A stretch of 64,000 bases of DNA from Serratia symbiotica (GCA_024160085.1 JAMDYG010000002.1:124001-188000); one strand, 5' to 3'; counted from the first letter of the stretch, positions 42,159-54,739 are shown. Program-made: numbers and translations. Notes: generated by a model from the letters alone, not told the origin.

Positions 42159-42344
42159 GATATCAGCTTATGGATATGCCCTGTGTTATTAGGGAGGGAA
42201 AAACAGAGGGATTATAATGTCAGACGGGCATGGCAAACAATATTCGTAAAATCAGTTAGTTAAATAAGTATAGGCTAAATTATGATTTTTAGCTTTTTAT
42301 AAAAAAACTTTATTTATCAATGCTAACACACCAATACATCATCG
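42159..42344. other. AT-rich intergenic stretch between fic and int remnants
   Basis: Nothing recognisable apart from AT-rich sequence; no tRNA gene or obvious attachment repeat was found here. Confidence 0.35.
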
Positions 42345-43573
42345 TTTACGAAACATCAGTACTGCTGTCAGTTCTACTTACCCATCCATAAAGCTTATCC
42401 GCCCATTCCTGTATCATCGCTTTCTGATCATCGAGATAAGTTGCATGGTTGTATGTGCGGCGAACATTGTTGGTATCTGCGTGTGCAAGTTGAGCCTCAA
42501 TAGCATCAGGCCTATAGCCCATTTCGTTTAAACGGCTACTCCCTGTGGTTCAGGTTGCATGTGGGCTTATAAGTACTATTCCAGCCAAGGCTTTTCAGTA
42601 GCTGGCGCATGGAGTGCGATATCATTGGACCTAGCGGATTATCCCTGCCCGTAAAAAGGTGCTTCTAATGCCTGGTTAATCCCTGTAGTATTCTGAGCAT
42701 TTTGACAGCTTGAAAGGGTAGGGGAATAACGTATTATTCTCTTCTGGCCTTCATTCGCGCTGCCGGTATGGTTCACAGAGCGTTATCAAGATCGAATTCT
42801 ACCTATTCCGCTTCGGTGGCTTCTGCAGGCCGCGCCAATGTCCACCACATCAGCCACATGCAATAGTTAACCTGGTATGAGCCACGACTATTGTCAAAAC
42901 AGCTTAATAACTTCCCGATTGAGGATTCAATGCATGCTTGTGTTGTGTCTTATTAGTTAGAAGGGCTTTACGCGCAGGCAAACAGGATTGCTATCAGCTC
43001 TAGGCATCGCTACTTCCAACTCGAAAACTGATGAAATTGTACGACGGGATTCGGCGGCTACTATCGGTACACCTCGTTTAGCCGTTTCCTGAATAATTTT
43101 AAGAACGTGATATGGGGTGATGATCTCTCTGACAGGGAGAGCTTACTGATTGTGGGGAAAACAACTCGTTCAAGCATATCCAGTCGCCGCGTTTTGGTGA
43201 TTTTGGCCCAGTTTTTTATCTGTAACCATTCTTTAGCAATAAGCTCAAAGGTGTTAGATGCGTCGTTAACTTTACGGATCTTGTCTAATTGACGAGCTTG
43301 GGCAGGGTTAACTTCAGCCGCGACTTGCTTACGCGCTTGTTCGCATTTCTCGCGAGCTTCGGCAAGTTTGACCGTCGGGTACTCACCAAGTGCAAACATG
43401 CTGGATTTACCGTTGAGTTTAAATAGATAGCGCCATGCCTTTTTGCCATTGGGTTTCGCTTCGAGATATAGGCCATTGAAATCATTGAGCCGATATAGTT
43501 TTTTCTTTCGGCTTGGCAGTGCGGCATTGCGTATCAGTGAGCATAACGGGGCCTTTTTATTTATTGTACTCAC
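42345..43573 (-). pseudogene. P4-type tyrosine integrase, decayed
   Basis: Integrases of this type insert genomic islands. From ATG 43573: MSTINKKAPLCSLIRNAALP, the arm-binding DUF4102-like domain (YRLNDFNGLYLEAKPNGKKA, WRYLFKLNGKSSMFALGEYP), then EWLQIKNWAKITKTRRLDML of the core-binding domain. The frame is lost near 43060; the catalytic half is badly decayed until the C-terminal block reappears (MGYRPDAIEAQLAHADTNNV, then RRTYNHATYLDDQKAMIQEW) ending at TAA 42345. It faces away from the island's RM genes and marks the island edge next to ychF. Confidence 0.9.
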
Positions 43574-43745
43574 CTAAAATGAATATGGAAGAATATTGTA
43601 CTCATCCATGTACTCATTTATGACTGCGTTTTTACGAAATGAATTGAGACTATGTGAAATGAAAAATCCACGCAATTTATTGTATTTTATATGTTTTTGT
43701 GATCGATCTGAGATTTAATGAAACCTCATGAGACAATAAATTTTA

Positions 43746-44837
43746 TTAGACGTTGAACAAGAAATTCATCACGTTACCGTCTTTGACGATGTAATCTTTG
43801 CCTTCTGAACGCATTTTGCCGGCTTCTTTGGCACCTTGCTCCCCCTTATAGGTAATGAAATCCTCGTACGCGATGGTTTTTACGCGAATAAAGCCTTTCT
43901 CGAAGTCAGTGTGGATCTTGCCTGCCGCTTGTGGAGCAGTCGCACCTACCGGAATGGTCCAGGCGCGTACTTCTTTAACACCAGTAGTGAAATAGGTCTG
44001 TAGGTTCAGCAGATCGTAACCTGCGCGGATCACCCGGTTTAGCCCCGGTTCTTCCAGGCCCAGCTCAGCCATAAACTCGTCACGCTCTTCATCTTCCAGT
44101 TCGGCGATGTCGGATTCCACGGCGGCACACACAGCAACCACCACCGAGCCTTCGGCTTTGGCAATTTTACGCACGGCGTCCAGATACGGGTTGTTCTCAA
44201 ATCCGTCTTCGTTGACGTTGGCAATATACATGGTTGGCTTCAGCGTCAGGAAGCTTAAGTAGCGGATTGCGGCCTTATCTTCTATGCTCAGATCCAGCGC
44301 ACGCAACATACCGGCATTTTCCAAGTGTGGCAGACATTTTTCCAGCGCGGCCAGTTCGGCTTTGGCGTCTTTATCGCCGCCTTTGGCTTTCTTCTGTACA
44401 CGATGGATAGCGCGTTCGCAGGTGTCAAGGTCAGACAGCGCCAGCTCGGTGTTGATCACCTCGATATCTTCAGCTGGATCGACCTTGTTGTTGACATGGA
44501 TGATGTTATCGTTTTCGAAGCAGCGCACTACATGGCCAATAGCTTCAGTTTCACGGATGTTGGTCAGGAACTGGTTGCCCAGACCTTCTCCTTTGGAAGC
44601 GCCTTTCACCAAGCCAGCGATATCGATAAATTTCATGGTGGTTGGAAAAATACGCTGTGGTTTGACAATCTCGGCCAATTTATCCAGACGAAGATCAGGC
44701 ATTGGTACCACACCTGTGTTTGGTTCAATGGTGCAGAACGGGAAGTTAGCTGCTTCGATGCCCGCTTTGGTCAACGCGTTGAACAGGGTGGATTTACCTA
44801 CGTTAGGAAGACCGACGATACCGCATTTGAATCCCAT
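43746..44837 (-). CDS. ychF: YchF/EngD redox-sensitive Obg-like ATPase
   Basis: YchF binds ATP rather than GTP and associates with ribosomes. The 363-residue product is full length. It has the P-loop [15 protein letters not shown] (about 8-22), switch region [19 protein letters not shown], and NVNE in place of the GTP-specific NKxD motif, as the family requires. A long coiled coil ([20 protein letters not shown]) and a C-terminal TGS domain ([20 protein letters not shown]) follow. ATG 44837. Intact. It is followed in the genome by pth as in E. coli, though an extra 550 bp with a repeat copy separates them here. Confidence 0.97.
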   Translation of the reverse strand: MGFKCGIVGLPNVGKSTLFNALTKAGIEAANFPFCTIEPNTGVVPMPDLRLDKLAEIVKPQRIFPTTMKFIDIAGLVKGASKGEGLGNQFLTNIRETEAIGHVVRCFENDNIIHVNNKVDPAEDIEVINTELALSDLDTCERAIHRVQKKAKGGDKDAKAELAALEKCLPHLENAGMLRALDLSIEDKAAIRYLSFLTLKPTMYIANVNEDGFENNPYLDAVRKIAKAEGSVVVAVCAAVESDIAELEDEERDEFMAELGLEEPGLNRVIRAGYDLLNLQTYFTTGVKEVRAWTIPVGATAPQAAGKIHTDFEKGFIRVKTIAYEDFITYKGEQGAKEAGKMRSEGKDYIVKDGNVMNFLFNV

Positions 44838-45258
44838 GTTATTATCACCTTAAATATATTAATTATCAGTGTGTTATTCTTGACTGACCGCATAAAAGGG
44901 CAAAATAATGCCGGCATTATACACGTAATAGGCGTTTATCTCGATCTGGCTTGTTTGATGGGGCGATGTAGTGGTATGGCCGGTTTTGATTAGGATTTTG
45001 ATCGCATTACCTGACTGACATTACTAGTAACCCATGGTAAGAGCATCGGAGGCATTTTTTCCCACTCTACCCGGTAGTTCGCATTTGATCGCCGTTCAGA
45101 GGTTTTCATTGGTTAGAAAAGATCAACAGTGAGTGGTGGCTGACTGCTTTTGCCGAAGCAAGCTAAACCGATCCGTAGCCACAAGCTAGATGATTATCGC
45201 TATTAGGTGGTGAAGAATACTGTAACACACGTACCTTGGCATAAGACTAGACCTCTAG
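44838..45258. other. Intergenic region between pth and ychF
   Basis: In E. coli pth and ychF are closely spaced and co-transcribed. Here about 420 bp of sequence without recognisable genes, plus repeat copy E, separate them, so ychF may need its own promoter. An open antisense frame over this stretch is a shadow of ychF and was not kept. Confidence 0.4.
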
Positions 45259-45404
45259 ACCTCATCCCATTAGGCTATTTTATTTGCCATTTTGGTCCTG
45301 AGCAGTGCCTATCATCCTCACGTACTCTATGTCGGCTATGGTTGTTGCATACTTTCGGTGTGCAAATTGGCTGCAACAATGTATACACCTACTTGGATAA
45401 GCTC
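45259..45404 (+). repeat. ~144-bp dispersed repeat, copy E, overlapping the 3' end of pth
   Basis: Starts ACCTCATCCCATTAGGC (one inserted base relative to other copies), carries CTATTTTATTTGCCATTTTGG, GGTTGTTGC and GGCTGCAACAATGTATAC, and ends CTTGGATAAGCT. The flanking pentamers TCTAG (45254-45258) and CTTAG (after the right end) could be a decayed target duplication resembling CTAAG at copy B. The right end supplies the last codons and stop of pth on the opposite strand. Confidence 0.85.
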
Positions 45405-45994
45405 TTAGCGCTTGCCTTGAAGCTGTGCAGGCGCTGAATGGCGTTTTCCAGCCCGTTTTTCATTAGCATTTCGCTGCAATGCAGTGATTCGTCTATCGCT
45501 TTATCAATCATTTCCTGCTCGCTGTTTGGCGGCTTGCCGAGCACGAAACCCACCACCTTGCTTTTATCGCCCGGATAGCCGATACCGATGCGCAGGCGAT
45601 AAAAGTTCGGATTGTTGCCAAATTTATTCTGAATATCCTTGAGGCCATTATGGCCACCGTTGCCGCCGCCGAGCTTTATTTTGGCCACACCTGGGGGCAG
45701 ATTCAGCTCGTCATGTGCCACTAGAATTTCGTCCGGATCGATGCGGTAGAAATTGGCCATCGCTAGCACTGCTTTGCCGCTGAGGTTCATAAAGGTAGTC
45801 GGCACCAGCAGGCGCATATCGTTACCCGCCAGGTTCAGCTGGGTTGTATAACCGAAGAACTTGTTTTCTTCCTTCAATTGCTGGTGGTAGCGCTGGGCTA
45901 GTAAATCGACGTACCAGGCACCAGCGTTGTGCCGTGTTTGGGCGTATTCCATGCCTGGATTCGCCAGACCCACTATCAATTTAATACTACACAT
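45389..45994 (-). CDS. pth: Peptidyl-tRNA hydrolase Pth, C-terminus altered by a repeat
   Basis: Pth releases tRNA from prematurely terminated peptidyl-tRNA and is essential in bacteria. I chose ATG 45994 ([14 protein letters not shown]), which matches the family start; the frame is open 21 bp further. Catalytic-site segments are present: [16 protein letters not shown] (catalytic His), [36 protein letters not shown] (Asp) and [19 protein letters not shown]. The natural end is near LHSFKA; after it come SAKSLSK and TAG, encoded by the right end of repeat copy E. The extra 7 residues are unlikely to harm the enzyme. Confidence 0.95.
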   Translation of the reverse strand: MCSIKLIVGLANPGMEYAQTRHNAGAWYVDLLAQRYHQQLKEENKFFGYTTQLNLAGNDMRLLVPTTFMNLSGKAVLAMANFYRIDPDEILVAHDELNLPPGVAKIKLGGGNGGHNGLKDIQNKFGNNPNFYRLRIGIGYPGDKSKVVGFVLGKPPNSEQEMIDKAIDESLHCSEMLMKNGLENAIQRLHSFKASAKSLSK

Positions 45995-46290
45995 CGGGAA
46001 ATTCGCTATGATCAAGATAAGGGAAAAAACATAGTCTACCCGCTGCTGTGACGAATAACAAAACCCTTATGCTGCGTAAATAAAGGTGAATAGCCAGGTT
46101 ATGCCAGTGAGCATCGCTGGGGTTTCGTCCCCAACGCCTATCTCCGCGTTGTCTGGCTGGAATATAGCCCTTTATACCCTGTCTTCTCAGCCTTGATTAC
46201 GGGTTTTTGGGGCTGCGATGCCGTCACGCTCAATTACGGAACACAGCCTAATGAGATGAATGACTGAATTTGTTTGCTAATCGTCATTTA

Positions 46291-46330
46291 GACCCTATCT
46301 CATTGTCTATTTTATTTGCCATTTGTGATC
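46291..46330 (+). repeat. ~144-bp dispersed repeat, copy F (5' fragment)
   Basis: GACCCTATCTCATTGTCTAT followed by TTTATTTGCCATTT matches the first ~38 bp of the other copies. The similarity then stops abruptly at the putative CRP site, so this is a truncated copy or the result of a deletion. Confidence 0.75.
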
Positions 46331-46339
46331 GCCTCCACA
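46324..46339 (+). promoter_or_regulatory. Probable CRP binding site upstream of ychH
   Basis: TGTGATCGCCTCCACA fits the consensus TGTGA-N6-TCACA with one mismatch. ychH is known to be cAMP-CRP-activated in E. coli. The site lies about 100 bp before the ychH start. Confidence 0.5.
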
Positions 46340-46437
46340 ATTACCTGGTCTGGTTAAGAATTATACTTATTTAACGATGCGGGTTAACAGTTCTCATCAT
46401 TATTTTCCTGTTGGCATAGGGAACTAAGGAGTGGCAT

Positions 46438-46727
46438 ATGAAGCGTAGACGCGTGGAAAAAGTGGGCAACTTTTTTATAGGCCTAGGGTTAGTGGTGATG
46501 ATCAGTGGGGGAGGCTATTCCATCCTTGCTGAAGTATCACAGTTTAATTTACCCCCCCCGCTCTATGCGTAGGGTGCCATTATGAGCATTTTTATCGGCG
46601 CGTTGATATGGGTATTGTGTTGGTCGGGGCGCGTATAGGTAGGCGTGAACAGTTAGCATAACGCTATTGGTGGATCAAACACGTTGATAAACATTGCCGC
46701 TACGACCCACGCCGTAAGTCACATTGA
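46438..46727 (+). pseudogene. ychH: YchH stress-induced inner-membrane protein, nonsense and frameshift
   Basis: YchH is a small two-helix membrane protein induced by stress and under CRP control. ATG 46438 with GGAG upstream gives FIGLGLVVMISGGGYSILA, then QFNLPPPLYA followed by TAG at 46570 where relatives have a coding residue, then GAIMSIFIGALIW. A frameshift near 46610 changes frame before GARIGRREQ, and another stop precedes RYWWIKHVDKHCRYDPRRK at the end. The order ychH-prs is that of E. coli. Confidence 0.88.
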
Positions 46728-46800
46728 TTAACAAATCCGCACGGGATCAGAGGGTAGGGTAAAAGAGAATTGTTGCATGGTTAGGGCTGAGATGGCGAGA

Positions 46801-46837
46801 AAAACCCGTTACTGTTGGTACAACAACGGGCTTTTCT
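46801..46837 (-). terminator. Intrinsic terminator of prs
   Basis: On the minus strand AGCCCGTTGTTG pairs with CAACAGTAACGGGTT around a short loop and is followed by a T-tract. It lies 41 bp after the prs stop. The A/T-rich arms on both sides mean it could also terminate transcripts from the plus strand. Confidence 0.75.
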
Positions 46838-46877
46838 CATCTACTACAATGGGTAACCATGCCATAAAGGCAGCGGA

Positions 46878-48867
<1,990 letters not shown>

Positions 48868-48871
<4 letters not shown>

Positions 48872-49485
48872 TTGAGCGCCCAGCTATCTATTTTTAGTTT
48901 GATACGCTGGTCACCTTGTTTCAATTCCAGCCGGCTTGGCAATGGCGGTGTGATTGCGCCGCTGTAGTCTTGGTAATCCACCGCCCAGCTCAGGTTACCT
49001 TGCTGATAGTTCAACCTGCTCAGACGGTACCGATCATCCAGCGTGAAGTCGTTGGATCCACCTGGCAGGCCAAGTATCCATTGGCGCAGGTTGTTCAGTG
49101 GGATCGCCATACCACTCAATCTATGGATCATCTCCTCGGCGTTGTCGCTGACGTAGCGCTTGCCCTGATGGTCAGTCAATTGCACCACGTTTGGCCGCAC
49201 GTTCAGATCCACTTCGGTACTGCCCAGTAGGTTGGTCAGCAGTAAACGATAATGCTCCGGGGAATATTGTTGCCAGAAGAAACGCGCGTAAACCTTTTTC
49301 TTGTCGGACAGATAGGCAAAGGAGCCACGGGTCTGGTATTGGCTAAGCTGTTGTACCGCCTGTTGATGGGTGTTCCACTGTGGTAAGCTAGGGCTGGTGG
49401 CCGGCTTAGTCGTGGTACAGGCGGTCAGCATCAGGCTGGCCAGCGGGATGATCAAATGCAGCAAACTAACTTTGCAGATTGGCAT
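48868..49485 (-). CDS. lolB: LolB outer-membrane lipoprotein receptor
   Basis: LolB receives lipoproteins from LolA and inserts them in the outer membrane. The 205-aa product has a signal peptide with lipobox L-T-A-C (Cys 23). Family segments [36 protein letters not shown] and [10 protein letters not shown] follow. Position next to ispE and divergent from hemA is standard. Works with LolC/D, encoded at the other end of this window. Intact. Confidence 0.94.
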
Positions 49486-49962
49486 GACTTTCTGTTGTCC
49501 TTTAGGGCGTATGTAGCGAAATGGATACCAACGCTAACGATGGAAAGAGGTAGCGTCAATAATGATATGCCAACATAACCTAATCACGCGAGCTTAGCGG
49601 GTTTAATCCTTGGTAGTGAGCATGCCTGCTCTTATAAGCGCTCCAGTTGCACTGTAGATTTGTAACGCCGTTGAATTGGGCAACGGCAATGTTCTGGATT
49701 AAAACGCTCTTTGGTAACTAACTGAGTATATGGGACTATGATGCTCAGGTTGGTGAAGTGATAGTAATGATAAAAGTACTTCACCGAATGACGCTACTCT
49801 GGGGGCACCGCCTCATATAATAGCATTTGCCATGGCAGAACGGTACCATTTTACTAACTTATTCAACAAAGCCACAATATTATTACGCTGGGGTAGCTAG
49901 ATTACAAAATGGTAACATGCCGCTATTATTCTTTAATCTTATAAGCCTACAGAGATTTTCTT
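49486..49962. other. Enlarged lolB-hemA intergenic region with an IS-end-like sequence
   Basis: In relatives lolB and hemA are divergent with a short gap; here about 2 kb separates them. No gene is seen before 49963. TTATTCAACAAAGCC at 49859-49873 matches the terminal repeat of IS903-group elements and may be an IS scar associated with the acquisition of the following foreign gene. Confidence 0.45.
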
Positions 49963-51114
49963 ATGAATACATTACCTCCTCATATGGTAACAAAAATGAA
50001 ATATCTCGACTCTGTCCGGTGGATTGCTATCCTAGTGGTAGTTTTATCTCATTTATCTTTGGTTTACTTCATCTATTTACACAATATATATGTGGGGTAA
50101 AATACCTGCGAAGTTTCCAGTTCAAAATTACATCCATAACTCAATTTTTGCATTTTTATGCTCTGGAACTTACGCTGTTTTCATCTTTTTCGTGATGAGT
50201 GGTATCGTGTTATCTAGAGGGATAGAAAAAGATGGATAGATATTATTATATGACATCCTTTACGCGCTATTTTATGTTGGCGATCCCAGCCACTTTTTCG
50301 TGTTTGCTGATGTTCGTTATTCTCTTCTATACTTCCCGGAGTAATTATAATTTGCTAGGCGCATCTGAATGGCTAAATAGCTTCATCATTGCGAATCTGA
50401 CGCTGATCGGCGTATTTCTCTACGGTGCTCTATAGGCTCCTTCTTGGGTGTGCATGTATGGGATGGACAAGCTTGCAACCCAGTATTATGGACCATGAAA
50501 ATTGAACTGATCGGTTCGCTGTATGTTTATATAGCCTGTATTTTATTAAAAAGAAACAAAATACTATCATTAGTAGTGTTTCTCATTGCATCACTCGCTC
50601 TGTTGCCTGCCATTAAATGTCACTATTGGATTGAGTATGGTGTGCTTTTATTGTGGCTTTATCTATTCAGTCTTTAATATTAATTATAAAAATAAATTTA
50701 TCGGTATTTTGCTGATTATTGTAGGGTTTTATTTTGCTGTTATCTATAATGACAGTAGCAGTTATGAGTGGATAACGAAGTTTTTGAAAAAATTCATATT
50801 TGATCCTGAACTTACTTTCTGGCATTTTTATTGTCTATAGTGTCTTGATTAGCAGCGTAATTAGCCACATTCTGGAAAAGAAATGGTTCGTTTATTTAGG
50901 TAAGCTTTCTTTACCTATTTATATCATTCATATGCCAGTTATTATATTGACGATATATTTAACACGAGACTTTGCTAACGATTCAGTGGTTAGCATGTTG
51001 GCCGTATCGGCCACGTCTATATTCTTCAGCATCGTGCTGGCACGCTTTGTTGTACCGGTTGACGATTTTTCCATCAGTTTCCAAAGGCTGTTTACAATAA
51101 AATCACCCGTTTAG
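49963..51114 (+). pseudogene. Acyltransferase-3 family membrane protein (foreign), decayed
   Basis: Acyltransferase-3 proteins O-acylate surface glycans. From ATG 49963 (after MNTLPPHMVTK) comes YLDSVRWIAILVVVLSHLSL, the family's first helix with a conserved His. The frame shifts near 50100 to IHNSIFAFLCSGTYAVFIFF then VMSGIVLSRG, the second conserved motif. Further hydrophobic blocks (LWTMKIELIGSLYVYIACIL, KWFVYLGKLSLPIYIIHMPV) continue in shifting frames to TAG 51114. At least four frameshifts. The segment is AT-rich relative to lolB and hemA and interrupts their usual close spacing, so it was probably acquired horizontally and then lost. Confidence 0.82.
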
Positions 51115-51469
51115 GGAGGTTCAGAAAGACAAGCTAACCGCTTTCCTATACTGCCTAGAAACGCATGATGCCTTCTTTAACGCTCGTTGAAAGGTTTTCG
51201 TCGCCTCCGTTATCCGGGGGCGTGCTTTTGTCCATAATCTTGTAATAGTTTCGCTACGTATGATTGGCGTAGGTTGCATTTACGCCCCAGAGGCGAGTGC
51301 CGATTAAGCAGTTTATTGGTAACTTGATGTAATTTATTAATTTATTGGTTTTCTTGGCCCACAGTTAGTGATTGAACGCAAGATTCAGTTGTGGCTTTTA
51401 TTGCTCCCGTGCATCAAGTAGAATGCCCTGCAACGAGAAACCATATCAAGATAAGTATTACTCTAGGAA
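51115..51469. other. hemA upstream region
   Basis: No gene recognised. It should contain the hemA promoter; I could not identify a convincing -35/-10 pair. AGGAAA precedes the hemA start. Confidence 0.35.
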
Positions 51470-52733
51470 ATGACCCTGCTAGCGTTAGGTATTAATCATA
51501 AAACCGCTCCGGTTTCTCTCCGTGAAAGGGTGGCCTTCTTACCAGAGTCTCTCGATCAGGTGCTGACCAGTTTGCTCCAACAACCGTTGGTGCAGGGCGG
51601 TGTAGTATTGTCTACCTGCAACCGTACCGAGCTGTACATTAGCGTAGAGCAACAGGAACATATCCACGAACACCTAGTTGCCTGGCTGTGTGAGTATCAT
51701 CACCTTCGTCTCGAAGATGTGCAACAAAGCCTCTATTGGCATCACGATAACAACGCAGTCAGCCACCTGATGCGCGTGGCCAGCGGACTGGATTCGTTTG
51801 TATTGGGTGAGCCTCAGATCCTCGGTCAGATGAAAAGAGCATTCGCTGAATCCCAGCGAGGCCAGTCGCTCTCCGGTGAGCTGGATCGCCTGTTCCAAAT
51901 TTACTTCTCCGTCGCCAAACGCGTGCGCACAGAAACCGAAATAGGTGCCAATGCCGTATTTGTTGCTTTTGCTGCCTGTACACTGGCACGTCAAATCTTC
52001 GAATCACTGGCCGATATGAACGTGTTGCTGTTGCTGGTTGGTGCCGGTGAAACCATCGAGTTGGTCGCACGACATCTGCGCAAGCACAAAGTGCGGCATA
52101 TGATCTTTGCTAACCGTACCAGCAAACGTGCTCAAAGGCTGTTGGGTGAAGTCGGTGCGGAAGTGATCACCTTGCTGGAAATTGACCAATGTCTGTCGGA
52201 TGCAGATATTATCATCAGCTCTACCGCTAGCCCGTTGCCGATCATCAGTAAAGGGATGGTGGAACGGGCGCTAAAAGCATACCGCTACCAGCCTATGCTG
52301 CTGGTGGATATCGCTGTGCCACGTGATATCGAGCAGGAGGTCGGCAAACTGGCTAATGCTTATTTTTCTAGTATGGACGATCTGCACGCCATCATCCATA
52401 ACAACCTGGCGCAGCGTAAGGCTTCATCAGCGCAGGCAGAAGTGATCATAGAGCAGGAAAGCACCAATTTTATGGCTTGGTTACGTTCGCTGGGGGCGGT
52501 GGAAATCATTCATAATTACCGCTCACAGGCCGAGCAAATTCATGCGGTAATAGAGGCCAAAGTATTGGCCACCATTGCACAGGGTGCCAATGTTGAACAG
52601 ATTATCCACGAGTTAGCGTATAGATTGACCAACCGTTTTTATCCATGCTCCAACCAAATCCCTCCAGCAGGCTGCCAGCGATGGCGATGTGGAGCGGTTG
52701 CAATTATTATGCAACAGTCTCCAGCTGGATTAG
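51470..52733 (+). pseudogene. hemA: HemA glutamyl-tRNA reductase, C-terminal frameshift
   Basis: HemA reduces glutamyl-tRNA to glutamate-1-semialdehyde, the first step of haem synthesis. Residues 1 to about 389 are intact: [35 protein letters not shown] (catalytic Cys), [20 protein letters not shown], and the NADPH-binding domain [17 protein letters not shown]. At the five-T run 52636-52640 one extra T shifts the frame. Without it the normal end [20 protein letters not shown]...LQLD-stop (TAG 52731-52733) is restored. As written, an unrelated 40-residue tail runs to 52762. The lost part belongs to the dimerisation domain. Activity is doubtful but not excluded; slippage in the T-run could yield some normal protein. 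Confidence 0.88.
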
Positions 52734-52770
52734 CATTGGTTTTCTTAATTAACAGGGTCTAATACCACGC

Positions 52771-53856
52771 ATGAAGCCTTCTATTTTTGCTAAACTGGAA
52801 GCGTTACAAGAGCGCTATGAAGAAGTGCAGGCGTTACTCGGCAATGCTAGCGTTATTGCTGAGCAGGATCGGTTTCGTGCACTGTCGCGAGAATATGCGC
52901 AATTGACTGATGTCAGCTGCTGCTTCCTTAAATGGCGTCAGATACAGGGTGATTTAGCGGCGGCGGAAATGATGCAAGACGATCTGGAAATACGCGAAAT
53001 AGCGCAAGAAGAACTCAAGCAGGCCAAAGCGACAACCAAAGAACTGGAACAACAGCTACGGGTGCTGCTGTTGCCAAAAGATCCTGACGATGAGGGTGGA
53101 TGTTTCCTGGAGGTGCGCGCTGGTACAGGCGGTGATGAGGCGGCCATCTTTGCCGGCGATTTGTTCCGCATGTATAGCCGCTATGCCGAAACTCGCCGCT
53201 GGCGTGTAGAAATGATCAGCGCTAATGAGGGAGAACACGGTGGCTACAAAGAGGTGATCGCCAAAGTCTCTGGCAAGGGTGTCTATGGCCAATTGAAGTT
53301 TGAATCGGGTGGTCATCGTGTGCAGCGGGTGCCGGAAACAGAGTCTCAGGGGCGTATCCACACCTCTGCATGCACTGTGGCAGTGATGCCAGAAGTGCCA
53401 GAGGATGAAATGCCTGACATCACTCAAAGCGATCTGAAAATCGACACTTTCCGCTCTTCTGGCGCGGGTGGTCAGCATGTTAACACCACCGACTCGGCGA
53501 TCCGCATCACCCACCTGCCGACTGGCATTGTCGTGGAATGCCAAGACGAGCGTTCACAGCACAAGAATAAGGCTAAGGCGATGTCGGTGCTCGGCGCACG
53601 TATCCGTGCTGCCGAAATGGCTAAACGCCAACAGGCAGAAGCCTCAACCCGCCGCAACCTACTGGGTAGCGGTGATCGTTCTGACCGCAACCGCACCTAC
53701 AACTTCCCGCAGGGACGCGTGACCGATCACCGCATCAATCTGACACTGTATCGTCTGGACGAGGTGATGGCAGGCAAGCTAGACATGCTGATACAACCGA
53801 TCGTGCAAGAATACCAGGCAGACCAGCTTTCCGCGCTGTCTGATGAGCAAGAGTGA
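52771..53856 (+). CDS. prfA: Peptide chain release factor 1
   Basis: RF1 terminates translation at UAA and UAG. The 361-aa product is full length. The N-terminal helical domain begins [20 protein letters not shown]. The GGQ catalytic loop sits in [20 protein letters not shown] (about residues 226-245). The family tail includes [20 protein letters not shown]. It lies between hemA and prmC as in E. coli. Intact. Confidence 0.97.
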   Translation: MKPSIFAKLEALQERYEEVQALLGNASVIAEQDRFRALSREYAQLTDVSCCFLKWRQIQGDLAAAEMMQDDLEIREIAQEELKQAKATTKELEQQLRVLLLPKDPDDEGGCFLEVRAGTGGDEAAIFAGDLFRMYSRYAETRRWRVEMISANEGEHGGYKEVIAKVSGKGVYGQLKFESGGHRVQRVPETESQGRIHTSACTVAVMPEVPEDEMPDITQSDLKIDTFRSSGAGGQHVNTTDSAIRITHLPTGIVVECQDERSQHKNKAKAMSVLGARIRAAEMAKRQQAEASTRRNLLGSGDRSDRNRTYNFPQGRVTDHRINLTLYRLDEVMAGKLDMLIQPIVQEYQADQLSALSDEQE

Positions 53857-54704
53857 TGGATTATCACTACTGGCTGAAAGCTGCATCTGCCCGGTTAACG
53901 CACAGCGATAGCCCCAGACGCGATGCGGAAATCTTGCTGGGGTTTGTTACTGGCAGAGCCAGAACCTTTCTGCTGGCGTTCGATGAAACGCGACTGACGC
54001 CGTACCAGCAGCAGCAACTGGAAGCGCTGCTGGTACGCCGTGAACAGGGTGAACCAGTAGCCTATCTGGTCGGTGAGCGTGAATTCTGGTCGCTACCGCT
54101 ATCAGTTTCCCCAGCCACCTTGATCCCGCGCCCGGATAGCGAATACCTGGTAGCACTGGCGCTGGAACGCCTACCGATCACGTCCTGCCACATTCTTGAT
54201 CTTGGCACTGGCACTGGTGCCATCGCGCTAGCACTGGCCAGCGAACGGCCAGATTGTACGGTCATTGGCATTGATGTGCAGCCCGACGCACTGGCACTAG
54301 CACAGCATAATGAGCGGAAGCTGACGATCAGCAATGTGCAATTCTTACAGGGTAACTGGTTCAGTTCACTGGCCCCCCAGCATTTTGCATTAATCGCCAG
54401 CAACCCGCCGTATATCGACGCTGACGACGCGCATCTGACGCAGGGCGATGTACGTTTTGAACCTGCTAGCGCGTTGGTAGCGGCGCAACAGGGGCTGGCG
54501 GATTTAGACGCCATCGTGCGCCATGCCCCGCAGCATCTCCAACCTCATGGCTGGCTATTGTTGGAACACGGCTGGCAGCAGGGTCGCGATGTGCGCGCGC
54601 TAATGCTGGCCGCTGGATTTATGGCAGTTGCCACTTACCGTGATTACGGCAACAATGAGCGCGTGACTCTCGGCCAGTGGCCATCCGCCGTGACCCAAAA
54701 TTGA
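53856..54704 (+). CDS. prmC: PrmC (HemK) release factor glutamine methyltransferase
   Basis: PrmC N5-methylates the Gln of the GGQ motif in RF1/RF2. I chose ATG 53856, which overlaps the prfA TGA; GTG 53853 is an in-frame alternative. Family features: SPRRDAEILLGFVTGRART, EFWSLPLSVSPATLIPRPDS, the SAM motif ILDLGTGTGAIALALASERP and the catalytic IASNPPYIDADD. 282 aa, intact. Keeping it next to its substrate gene prfA is typical. Confidence 0.96.
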   Translation: MDYHYWLKAASARLTHSDSPRRDAEILLGFVTGRARTFLLAFDETRLTPYQQQQLEALLVRREQGEPVAYLVGEREFWSLPLSVSPATLIPRPDSEYLVALALERLPITSCHILDLGTGTGAIALALASERPDCTVIGIDVQPDALALAQHNERKLTISNVQFLQGNWFSSLAPQHFALIASNPPYIDADDAHLTQGDVRFEPASALVAAQQGLADLDAIVRHAPQHLQPHGWLLLEHGWQQGRDVRALMLAAGFMAVATYRDYGNNERVTLGQWPSAVTQN

Positions 54705-54739
54705 TAATAACGAAGCGTAAGGCAATGTAAGGAAGCACC

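Larger units (their letters stand above)
46016..46437. other. pth-ychH intergenic region
   Basis: No gene recognised. It holds the divergent promoters of pth and ychH, a truncated repeat copy at 46291 and a probable CRP site. Confidence 0.45.

Noticed and set aside
42159-43745. Attachment-site duplication for the island
   Set aside because: I looked near the integrase remnant and near 32150-33250 for a shared direct repeat and found none I could support.
44284-44993. Long plus-strand ORFs opposite ychF
   Set aside because: Antisense shadows of an intact, well-conserved gene.
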